DNA from: Acidobacteriota bacterium
GTDB lineage: Bacteria; Acidobacteriota; Terriglobia; Terriglobales; Acidobacteriaceae
NCBI GenBank assembly: GCA_021780095.1
Contig: JAJXZK010000200.1
Location: forward strand, 1 to 18,596
Direction: 5' to 3'
Length of the DNA: 18,596 nt
Part shown: piece by piece, positions 1-7,000 of the stretch
Numbering within the stretch: the stretch's first letter is position 1
Layout: the number at the start of each line of letters is the position of its first letter
Translations under genes and position numbers: made by a program
The notes under the pieces: model-generated
Told to the model about the DNA's origin: nothing
Databases searched by the model: none
The model's input: only the letters and a program-made list of their open reading frames with translations

Positions 1-548
1 AAAAAATCGTAGCGCGCCTGCGCAACCGCATGACCCTTGCAGAAAGAAAGATCAAGCGCGGCAAAAAAACCCGCCTCAATCACACTATCGGCATCGATCA
101 CGCACACTGCATCCCACTCCCAGCTTCGCGCCAGGTCAAACGCCCAGGTCAGCGCCTGACCTTTGCCTCGCCTCTCGGGATCGGTGCGAACCAGAACCTC
201 ATGCGCGCCAGCCGCACTGGCTATCTCAGACGTATCGTCCGTGCAGTTGTCCGCGATCACCACGCAGCGAAGATGCGGATAGTTCTGCGCCAGCACGCTC
301 TGCACCGTCGCCGTCAAACCCGACCCTTCATTGTGCGCTGGAATCACGACCAGAAAGTTGGTCGTCGGAAGCCTCTTGCCGGCAGAGTTCTCCCCAGGCT
401 CATTCTCGTCACGCGATGCAACAATCCCGACCACCGCGAATGCCAGCGCATACAGCGTTCCCAGCAGCGCCAAAACCGCGATCACAATCGACGCGAGGCC
501 CAATCCCAAAGCCACGCTGTGCCACATCTGCATCAGGACTGAATTCAT
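1..548 (-). CDS. Family 2 glycosyltransferase, membrane-anchored (partial, C-terminus off the left edge)
   Basis: This minus-strand frame begins at ATG 548 and stays open to base 1, giving 182 residues of an incomplete protein. Residues about 11-44 form a long hydrophobic segment, probably a membrane anchor. A GT-A fold follows: the FLVVIPAHNEG strand (65-75), ADNCTDDTS (99-107), RRGKG (126-130) and the DxD-type metal/nucleotide site IDADS (D152, D154). These are hallmarks of GT2 enzymes, which transfer a sugar from a nucleotide-sugar at the cytoplasmic membrane, often for exopolysaccharide or glycolipid. Donor and acceptor cannot be read from the fragment. The frame is open upstream of ATG 548 to about 779, with in-frame GTG codons at 614 and 734, so the true start could be earlier; the upstream part looks less protein-like and none of the starts has a strong ribosome-binding site. 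The gene is separated by 205 bp from the oxygenase gene on the same strand and has no evident link to the NRPS operon. Confidence 0.85.
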   Translation of the reverse strand, partial: MNSVLMQMWHSVALGLGLASIVIAVLALLGTLYALAFAVVGIVASRDENEPGENSAGKRLPTTNFLVVIPAHNEGSGLTATVQSVLAQNYPHLRCVVIADNCTDDTSEIASAAGAHEVLVRTDPERRGKGQALTWAFDLARSWEWDAVCVIDADSVIEAGFFAALDLSFCKGHAVAQARYDF

Positions 549-757
549 GACTCGCTTTTCAACTTCATGGATGCTCTCAATCCGCGGATTGAGCGTTGTG
601 ACGTCGAGTGACACGTGATCGATCGACGGGCTCGTGTTTCGCGCCTGACAGACCGTACTGAACGGACCGGTACCGCCGAATGCCGCCGGAAATCCGTATA
701 GCAGGCATAGATTGAAACCGCCGGCCCAGCCCACAAATAAAACTGAACCATCGTCAT
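545..757 (-). CDS. Doubtful 70-codon frame linking oxygenase and glycosyltransferase genes
   Basis: A minus-strand frame of 70 codons starts at ATG 757, overlapping the oxygenase stop codon (ATGA, 754-757), and ends in TGA 545-547, overlapping the glycosyltransferase ATG (ATGA, 545-548). It would fill the gap exactly, as a translationally coupled gene would. Against this, the peptide has only a short hydrophobic start (residues about 4-19) followed by an Arg/Ser-rich tail that resembles no family I recognise. It also spans an 18-bp perfect palindrome and shares the stretch with an open upstream extension of the glycosyltransferase frame. The region may simply be an untranslated leader. Confidence 0.15.
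   Translation of the reverse strand: MTMVQFYLWAGPAVSIYACYTDFRRHSAVPVRSVRSVRRETRARRSITCHSTSQRSIRGLRASMKLKSES
576..593. promoter_or_regulatory. 18-bp perfect palindrome upstream of the glycosyltransferase
   Basis: CTCAATCCGCGGATTGAG equals its own reverse complement. It ends 27 nt before the glycosyltransferase ATG (548). As RNA it would fold into a 7-bp stem with a CGCG loop. No T-run follows on either strand, so a Rho-independent terminator is unlikely. A dimeric repressor or activator site, or a leader hairpin, is possible. The function is inferred only from symmetry and position. Confidence 0.4.
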
Positions 758-1686
758 CCCTGCCCCTTGATCTTTTCTTTCAACTTCACTGCTTCGCGTG
801 CCAACGCCACCGGCAACCTCATGCCCTGGCCCTTTATGCGATCATGCAAGCGAGAACGTCCCGGAGGCAGCGGAGACATTCCAATTTTCCGCAAGTAATA
901 ATTCGCTCGGTAAATGTTGGCCAGCTTGTCGTTCTTGTATTCAAAATTCTGGTTGACGGAAACTGAAATGTCGTCGCCATTCTCCAGCCAGTGCGGAGCG
1001 TTGATCGGAATATGCACGGCTTTTCCCGGCTCCAGCAAAAACGAAGTCGCGCGGCTCTGCAAATCCTTCTTGTAGATCGCCGCATTGTTGTCGACCGACC
1101 AGAAGCGCTCTAATTCCGGTTCCGTCAGCACTTCTCGATCATTCTGATCGAAAATATGAATCGTCTTTTTCCCGTGAATCTGCAGCAGCAGGCTGCACTC
1201 CTTATCAATGTGGTACTCCGTGATGCGATGCGGAGACGTGATGAAGATGATCGACTGGCGGCTCTTGGCTTCTTTACTCAAAGGAATGCCCGTCATCTCC
1301 TGCACTTCGGCCAGTCCCTTCTCCAGCAGGTCGTGGATCTCCGGGTCTCGGTCCGCGCCAAAAATAATGATCCACGCGTCCGTTTCCCGAATGCGCCGAA
1401 ATGCCTCTTCGATGGAGAAGTCTCGTCCCGGGCGATCGCTCCAACGCTGGTCGATACGCTTTTTTCCCGCGTTCCAATACACTTTGTTTGGGATCGGAAG
1501 AGAACGTTCCAGCAAACTATGCAGACGATCCATTGTGAACGCCGGATGGCTGCTGAGTGAGTGGTCCAGCATAAATGGACGCCGGTTAAATTTCTCAGCG
1601 AACGCCGCCCGCTCCACCGAATACAGGCGCTCGGGCACGAGGGGGATTTCATTTGTCGGGGGTGCGACGGATGTGGCTGTTGACAT
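754..1686 (-). CDS. JmjC/cupin_8-like putative Fe(II)/2-oxoglutarate oxygenase
   Basis: A 310-residue protein with a cupin-like core in its second half. The segment around residues 157-168 contains YHIDKE, and 218-235 contains PGKAVHIPINAPHWLEN. Together H159-x-D161 and H232 form the HxD...H iron triad expected of JmjC/cupin_8 oxygenases, which hydroxylate proteins, peptides or carrier-bound amino acids using O2 and 2-oxoglutarate. The N-terminal 110 residues are helical-looking and unassigned. The C-terminus contains two short copies of a [RK]IKGQG motif (284-288 and 306-310). The frame is open upstream to an ATG at 1836, but I chose ATG 1684-1686 because AGAGGTGA lies just before it and the upstream stretch runs through the divergent intergenic region. 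The gene is divergent from the PPTase gene. A tailoring role in the adjacent NRPS pathway is plausible but unproven; the substrate is unknown. Confidence 0.8.
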   Translation of the reverse strand: MSTATSVAPPTNEIPLVPERLYSVERAAFAEKFNRRPFMLDHSLSSHPAFTMDRLHSLLERSLPIPNKVYWNAGKKRIDQRWSDRPGRDFSIEEAFRRIRETDAWIIIFGADRDPEIHDLLEKGLAEVQEMTGIPLSKEAKSRQSIIFITSPHRITEYHIDKECSLLLQIHGKKTIHIFDQNDREVLTEPELERFWSVDNNAAIYKKDLQSRATSFLLEPGKAVHIPINAPHWLENGDDISVSVNQNFEYKNDKLANIYRANYYLRKIGMSPLPPGRSRLHDRIKGQGMRLPVALAREAVKLKEKIKGQG

Positions 1687-1769
1687 GGATGTCACCTCTT
1701 GCTGCCGATTGGAGTCGGCGTCCTTTCTGACTCTTGAAACTGGATGTCGCTTTGTACGACCCGGAGGCA

Positions 1770-1800
1770 CCGGCATCGAGGTCGCCGCGGCGACTGCCGG
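1770..1800. promoter_or_regulatory. Nested inverted repeat between the divergent oxygenase and PPTase genes
   Basis: A perfect 14-bp palindrome, GTCGCCGCGGCGAC (1781-1794), is flanked by outer arms CCGGCA (1770-1775) and TGCCGG (1795-1800), with a 5-nt bulge on the left side only. It ends 26 nt before the PPTase ATG and 84 nt upstream of the oxygenase start, so it could be a shared operator or a strong hairpin in the PPTase leader. No T-run follows, so it does not look like a terminator. In GC-rich DNA such symmetry can arise by chance. Confidence 0.35.
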
Positions 1801-1826
1801 AATGACTGCTTGGAAAGAAGACCAGA

Positions 1827-2579
1827 ATGGGAACACAAACTTTTTTTTGGACTCAACTGGATCGCGCTCCCGTTCTCGACCAGAACGGCGTCCACGTCTG
1901 GGCCTGGAACCTGGATCGTTCCCCGCTCGATTCCGACTGGCAGGTTCTTAGCGAGGCAGAACTGGTTCGAGCCCGCCGCTTTGTGTTTCCCCAGGATCGC
2001 GATCGCTACGTATGCGCACATTCCGCCATGCGCACCCTGTTGGGCCACTACATTGGCATGCCGGCCAGCCAGGTCATATTGGCCAGCAACAGCTACGGCA
2101 AGCCGCAAATAAAAAGCGCCCCGCGCACGCAGTCGATTCACTTCAACCTGACCCATAGCGCCGGCCTGGCCGCTATCGCCATCAGCCGTGACTACACGCT
2201 TGGAATCGACATCGAACGGATTCGACCCATCGACTCGGACGTCGCTGCGCATCATTTTTCCCCACGCGAATTGATCAACCTCAACAGTCTTCCTGCGTCG
2301 TTGTGGCTGGCCGGCTTTTATCGTTGTTGGACCAGCAAAGAAGCCCTCTTGAAAGGAGAAGGTCTGGGCTTGAATCTTTCGCTGGACGCCTTTGACGTTG
2401 AGGTCAGCCCGCAGCTTGCCCCAGCCTTGATCGCGGTGGCTCCGCATGCGAATGTCTCGCTCGCCTGGACCCTGGTCGAACTGCAGCCCGCGGATCACTT
2501 CATCGGAACCCTCGCGATTCACGACCCCGCGAAAACATTTCAGAGAACGTCGCTGGAATGTTTTTCTTTGCCCGGCTAA
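1827..2579 (+). CDS. Sfp-type 4'-phosphopantetheinyl transferase
   Basis: A 250-residue protein, the usual size for Sfp/Gsp-type transferases. It moves the phosphopantetheine arm from coenzyme A to the active-site serine of carrier domains and needs Mg2+. Signature motifs are FNLTHSAG (106-113), the metal-binding GIDIER (126-131, D128 and E130) and WTSKEALLKGEGLGL (168-182, with the W-x-x-K-E core at W168, K171, E172). A GGAAAGAAG ribosome-binding site precedes ATG 1827, which settles the start. It is the only clear plus-strand gene in the window. It is transcribed towards the NRPS operon, and its stop is 10 bp from the hydrolase stop. The natural targets are the four carrier domains encoded next door: the starter PCP, the ACP and Gly-PCP of the megasynthase, and the terminal PCP. 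The identification is secure; the pathway assignment rests on proximity. Confidence 0.95.
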   Translation: MGTQTFFWTQLDRAPVLDQNGVHVWAWNLDRSPLDSDWQVLSEAELVRARRFVFPQDRDRYVCAHSAMRTLLGHYIGMPASQVILASNSYGKPQIKSAPRTQSIHFNLTHSAGLAAIAISRDYTLGIDIERIRPIDSDVAAHHFSPRELINLNSLPASLWLAGFYRCWTSKEALLKGEGLGLNLSLDAFDVEVSPQLAPALIAVAPHANVSLAWTLVELQPADHFIGTLAIHDPAKTFQRTSLECFSLPG

Positions 2580-2589
2580 AGCGCCGTCC

Positions 2590-4008
2590 TTAGTGTGTGG
2601 ATGCGTTTCGAACAAACCAGTTGTCAAACTGCACCTCCTTATAAGGACTGTTGGTCGCCGCCAATAATGGCGCCGGTTTGCCTTGCAACGTGTGCGCGAA
2701 TAGTTCCAGGGTGTAGGCTTCCGTAATCTCGTGCGCTCGCAACGGAGAAATGGTTCCCGCTTCAGTCAATCGGCGTATCGGCGAATAGAGAGGTCGATCG
2801 GAAAAATCGAAATGCCGCGATCCTCGAATCGTCACCATATAGCCGCCGTAGGTTCGAAAAGTGTGATTCATATTGTCGATGTCGATATTCGTCAACCTCG
2901 ACTCTCGACGCGTCTGCACGTTCGTGGAATCCAGCTGTGCCGCGGTCATCAGCGGCCCATCGTCATTCATCACCAGGTAAGGCTTGTCGAGTCCGCGCGT
3001 GGCAACCTCGCCAAACAACCAGCCATCTTCGTTCACGGCCGCCTTGACCCTTGGATCTTGATAGCAAACCTCGGCCGCGACGGCTCCGCCAAAAGAATGG
3101 CCGAACGCTCCCGCATCGTTTGCATCCACACGATGGAACCACGGGCTGCGGGGATCAACATTCGCGGCCGACAATGTGTTCAGCGCCAGCACATCGTCGC
3201 CTGCCTCGATATCCACTTCCTTGCCTCCAAATACAAACTGCTGTGCGACTGTGGTGTTTTGAAAGTCCGAAATATCATGTCCGTCCGTGGGCCCGATCAC
3301 GCGACCGTCAGGGAAGACAACCGGGCCGGAATTGTAGGTGTGATCGACTCCAACCACGATGAAACCGTGGCTGGCAAGATCCTCCACCTGGTACGTGTTC
3401 TGTGTCCGACGTCCTGCCCACCCTGGATTGAATAGCAGTACCGGAAAGGGTGCACCGGTGTTCGCTACTGGCGCATTCGCGTAAGAGTGGGTCTTCAGAA
3501 CTCCCATGTAGCTCGACAGCCACGTGGTCTCGCGGCGACTGCGATAATCGGCCAGCCGCTGATGATTTGGAGTCGCCGGATACCATATCTGGACCATGAT
3601 CTCGCGCGGTCGTGCGGGCCCCGCAATATGCGTCTCCATCCGCACTGGGTCCACCAGGTGCTGCACGCGGGTTCCCGTTGCGTATGGGCCGGTCGGCTTC
3701 GGCAAATTGAACATCGGCAACACATACGAGCAGGCTGCCGTCAGCAACAACAGGCAGCTCACCGCCGTAGCCGCCAGCATGCGCACCCAATTATCGCGAA
3801 GCGGCTTCGTCAGTGCGAACAAGCTCAGCACGACGCCAAGGTATAGCGGGATCAATTGCCAGTACCCCCCCAGCCACACCGCGGCTAGAAGTAAAATCCC
3901 GGTTGACATAGCGGTGAACACAAGCCCGGTGCGCCGCGGCATCCACCCCAGCAGAGCGAGCACCGCCGGAATCGCCAATACGAATCCGACCGCTTCCAAG
4001 AGACGCAT
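2590..4008 (-). CDS. Membrane-anchored PAF-acetylhydrolase-like alpha/beta hydrolase
   Basis: A 472-residue protein with an N-terminal membrane domain of about four helices (roughly residues 4-22, 28-50, 52-67, 78-99), followed by a serine hydrolase domain from about 110. The nucleophile motif is GHSFGG (303-308, S305). Likely triad partners are D328 (in NEDGW) and H399 (in RGSRHFDF). The domain resembles the platelet-activating-factor acetylhydrolase group, which cleaves short acyl esters from phospholipids; bacterial members have varied substrates. Arginine and lysine fall in loops 1-2 and 3-4, which by the positive-inside rule would place the catalytic domain in the periplasm. Its ATG shares one base with the stop of the upstream NRPS gene (TGATG, 4006-4010), and GGAG and GGTGG sit just before it, so it is translated as the last operon gene. 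Roles could include product hydrolysis, unmasking of an exported precursor or self-protection. The substrate is unknown. Confidence 0.85.
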   Translation of the reverse strand: MRLLEAVGFVLAIPAVLALLGWMPRRTGLVFTAMSTGILLLAAVWLGGYWQLIPLYLGVVLSLFALTKPLRDNWVRMLAATAVSCLLLLTAACSYVLPMFNLPKPTGPYATGTRVQHLVDPVRMETHIAGPARPREIMVQIWYPATPNHQRLADYRSRRETTWLSSYMGVLKTHSYANAPVANTGAPFPVLLFNPGWAGRRTQNTYQVEDLASHGFIVVGVDHTYNSGPVVFPDGRVIGPTDGHDISDFQNTTVAQQFVFGGKEVDIEAGDDVLALNTLSAANVDPRSPWFHRVDANDAGAFGHSFGGAVAAEVCYQDPRVKAAVNEDGWLFGEVATRGLDKPYLVMNDDGPLMTAAQLDSTNVQTRRESRLTNIDIDNMNHTFRTYGGYMVTIRGSRHFDFSDRPLYSPIRRLTEAGTISPLRAHEITEAYTLELFAHTLQGKPAPLLAATNSPYKEVQFDNWFVRNASTH

Positions 4009-7000
4009 CAGTCCACCACTCCTGGACCACTACTGCTACTGCAGGGGGCGTTCTCGGAAGTTCCGGTGGCAGCAACCGCGACCCCATCGTCCGTTAAAGA
4101 ACCTGCCCCGACTCCCAACGCGGCGCGGGCCCGTAGAGCCATGATCCGTGCTCCCGGCAGATTGAAAATTCCATGATGATCTCCGGGCAACACCTCAACG
4201 TCGACCTGCTTCTCGAATAACTCCGACCACCCCATGTCCGAGGCTAGCATCGGACCCTTCGGCTCTTCCTCACTGCGGAACAATAGCGCCTTTCCCTGCA
4301 ATGGCCCACTGGCTGCAACCAGCCGCGCGGTCTCCTGCAAATGCAGTGTGAGTTGTTCCTCGTCCGTATTGCGAAATTCTTCGGGAGTCGCCCAGCGCTG
4401 CAAGCGTCCTCCAAACTTGCCGACCGCTACGGTGAGAGCTTGCAAGCTTCTCTGTAGAAATGAACCCGCCCTGGCTTCGCCAATGTTCCTCTGTCGGCCT
4501 CCCGCCCAGCGAAAACGTTGCAAGTGATAGATCGCCAGCATGACTACGCGACGGATTGGGGACTGGCTATTCCAGTAAATTGGCGCCCACGCATCAATAA
4601 TCATGACCAGGTCAATCTGCTGTCCCATCTGCTCCAGGCGACGTGCAACTCCATAGGCAATCCAGGCCGAGACGCACCAACCGGCCAATCGATACGGCCC
4701 GGATGGCTGCGTTTCGCGAATCAGGCGAACGTAGAAATCAATTAACTGCTCATAATTGGCCGTTGCCATGGCCGCATTGTCCTGCTCCAGCGTCTGGATG
4801 GAGAAGACCGGCTGTTCCGTACCCAGTTCCGCAGCCAACGTACGAAAAATCATGCTTTGCGAAATCACAAAGATCGGGCGACCCGATCCCATGGTTTGAA
4901 TCGCAACAATGTGAGCGTTGTGCTCGGCCCGACGGCGACCACCTTGACGGGTGATCTCCGTCGCTTCCAGTTTGGCCTGTTCCAGCCATGCCGACAGGGT
5001 TCCGATCGTCGGATTCCGGAAAACTTCCGCGGCCGTCAGTTGCACATTAAACTCGCGCTTCAATATGATCTGCAGCCTTGCCAGCAGCAGCGAGTGACCG
5101 CCCATATCGAAGAAGTTCGAATCGACATCTAGTTCCTCAATCTTTAGAACCTGACGCCAGATCCGCATCATATCGCGCTCGCTTTGCGAACCGCTCGCGA
5201 TCGTCCCACCCACAAGCTTTTCACGCTCGCTTTCAACCGATACCGGCAATGCAACCGGCTGGCGACGCGGCAGCAACTGTTTTATGACAGGCAGCACCGA
5301 CGCGGAGGTGGAATAGGTTTCCGCCTCCTCTGCCGTCATCAATTTCAGTTGCGACAACGGAAGATCAGGAGTCATCACGGCTTCATTGAGGAAGCGCGCA
5401 AAGTGGCGATGGACAATCTGAATCGTCGCTTCGGAGTACAGCGTTGCATCGTAGAGAAATTCAAGGAATACGCCGTTCGTCCGTTCCACCACCCCCAACT
5501 GCCACTCACTCCCCGTCACAGCAGGAACATCGGGCAACGAATCAATCTCCAGGTCCTGCCATCGCATGTCATGCACAAATGCACGCTGATAGAAGAAAGT
5601 GATTTGGTTCAGCGGATGATAGCGCTGGCCCACACGTAGATCGACCAGCGGTGTCAGCAGGTTCAACGGCAAGGTCCGCTCCATCGCGTCCATGGACTCT
5701 TCCCCAAACCGCGTCACCAACTCACGAAAGGTGGTCTCGGCGCCAATGTGCCCGGTCAGGCAGATGGGGTCCGCCAGCGGCCCCATAATCGTTTCCGTAT
5801 TTTCCGTTCGATTGGCGTGCGGCGTCAGAAAAAGTATGTCGCTTTGTCCGCTGTATCTGGACAACAATGCCTGAAAGAGTCCGCCAAAAACAGCAAATGT
5901 CGTGGCTTGGCACTCACGGGCAAACCTCTTCGCAGACTCCACCGTTGCCGCATCCAGAACCGTAGTTACCAGTCCCGCACGAGCGTCGGCCGCCCCGGGT
6001 TCCGACGTATCGATGTCCTGCGGCAACTCCAGCGGAGTCCAGACTCCGCTCAGATACTTCTGCCACCAGGCCAACCGGCGATTCTTCTCCGGGCTCGTCA
6101 GCAGCTTCCGCTCTGTCTCCGCGTACCCCGAAAACTGTGCAACGGAATTGTTGTTTGCTTTCCCGGAGCCAATCTCCTGCTCATACGCCTGCTGCAATTG
6201 TTCCAGAAAGATTCCCGTCGACCATCCATCGACGATCCCATGGGAAAGCGTAATCGCCAGCCAATGCCGATGGCTTTCCAGACGCAGCACGCACACTCGA
6301 AACAATGGACCATTTACAAGAGAAAACCCCTCTCGTCCCTCACGGTCGATAATCGCGTGGTCGGCAAGTCTTTGCGCGTCCGAGCGCAGCGCATCCGGCC
6401 CCTGCATTTCAGAAACAAGCAAGCGAAAATCAATGGGCAACTCTCGATGAATGACCTGCCATACTTGGTCGTTTTCTTCCTCCAGAGTCGTTCTCAAAAT
6501 CTCGTTTCGGCGAGCAACACTAGCAACCGCGCGAGCCAGCGCATCCACCTGTAACGGACCTTTCACCTGCAAACGAATCCGAACATGGAACGCAACCCCT
6601 CCTGGATTTAAAGAGTCCAGCCGCCAGAAGCGTCGCTGAAACTCAGTGCCTGGAACCTTCACAACGCCGCCCGGCGACTCTAACGCTCCATCGAATCCCG
6701 TCACGACATTCTCGGCCACCGGTGCAGTGATCGGAGTCAAGCCAGCACGCGCAACAATTTCCCCCGTCGATTCTTCCGCTCCCGTGACAATCACGCGCAG
6801 CAGTCGCTGGAAATCTTCCAGCAACCGCAAACCCGCTTGCTGCGAGACAACATGGCTGTCCACTTCACAGGAAAGACGCCATCCGTCCGCACGCTCCACC
6901 ATAAATACAGTTAGAGGACGCAACGCACCCGGACTCAACGATGGCACCGCCGTCAATGCCAGTCCTCCGGCGGTACTGGGCCGAACGAAATCCTGTTGGC

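Noticed and set aside
30..542. 170-codon plus-strand frame at the left edge
   Set aside because: It is antisense to the glycosyltransferase fragment, which shows clear GT2 motifs.
1687..1836. 50-residue N-terminal extension of the oxygenase up to ATG 1836
   Set aside because: It would run across the divergent intergenic region and overlap the PPTase start, while ATG 1686 has its own ribosome-binding site.
1208..1951. 247-codon plus-strand frame across the oxygenase gene and the intergenic region
   Set aside because: It is antisense to the HxD...H oxygenase, is Arg/Ser-rich and has no domain signature.
2560..2600. Possible terminator between the convergent PPTase and hydrolase genes
   Set aside because: The gap is only 10 bp; the best stem is a weak 4-bp CGGC/GCCG without a proper T-run.
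1692..2627. 311-codon minus-strand frame antisense to the PPTase gene
   Set aside because: The plus-strand frame has all PPTase motifs and a good ribosome-binding site; the antisense product has no family features.
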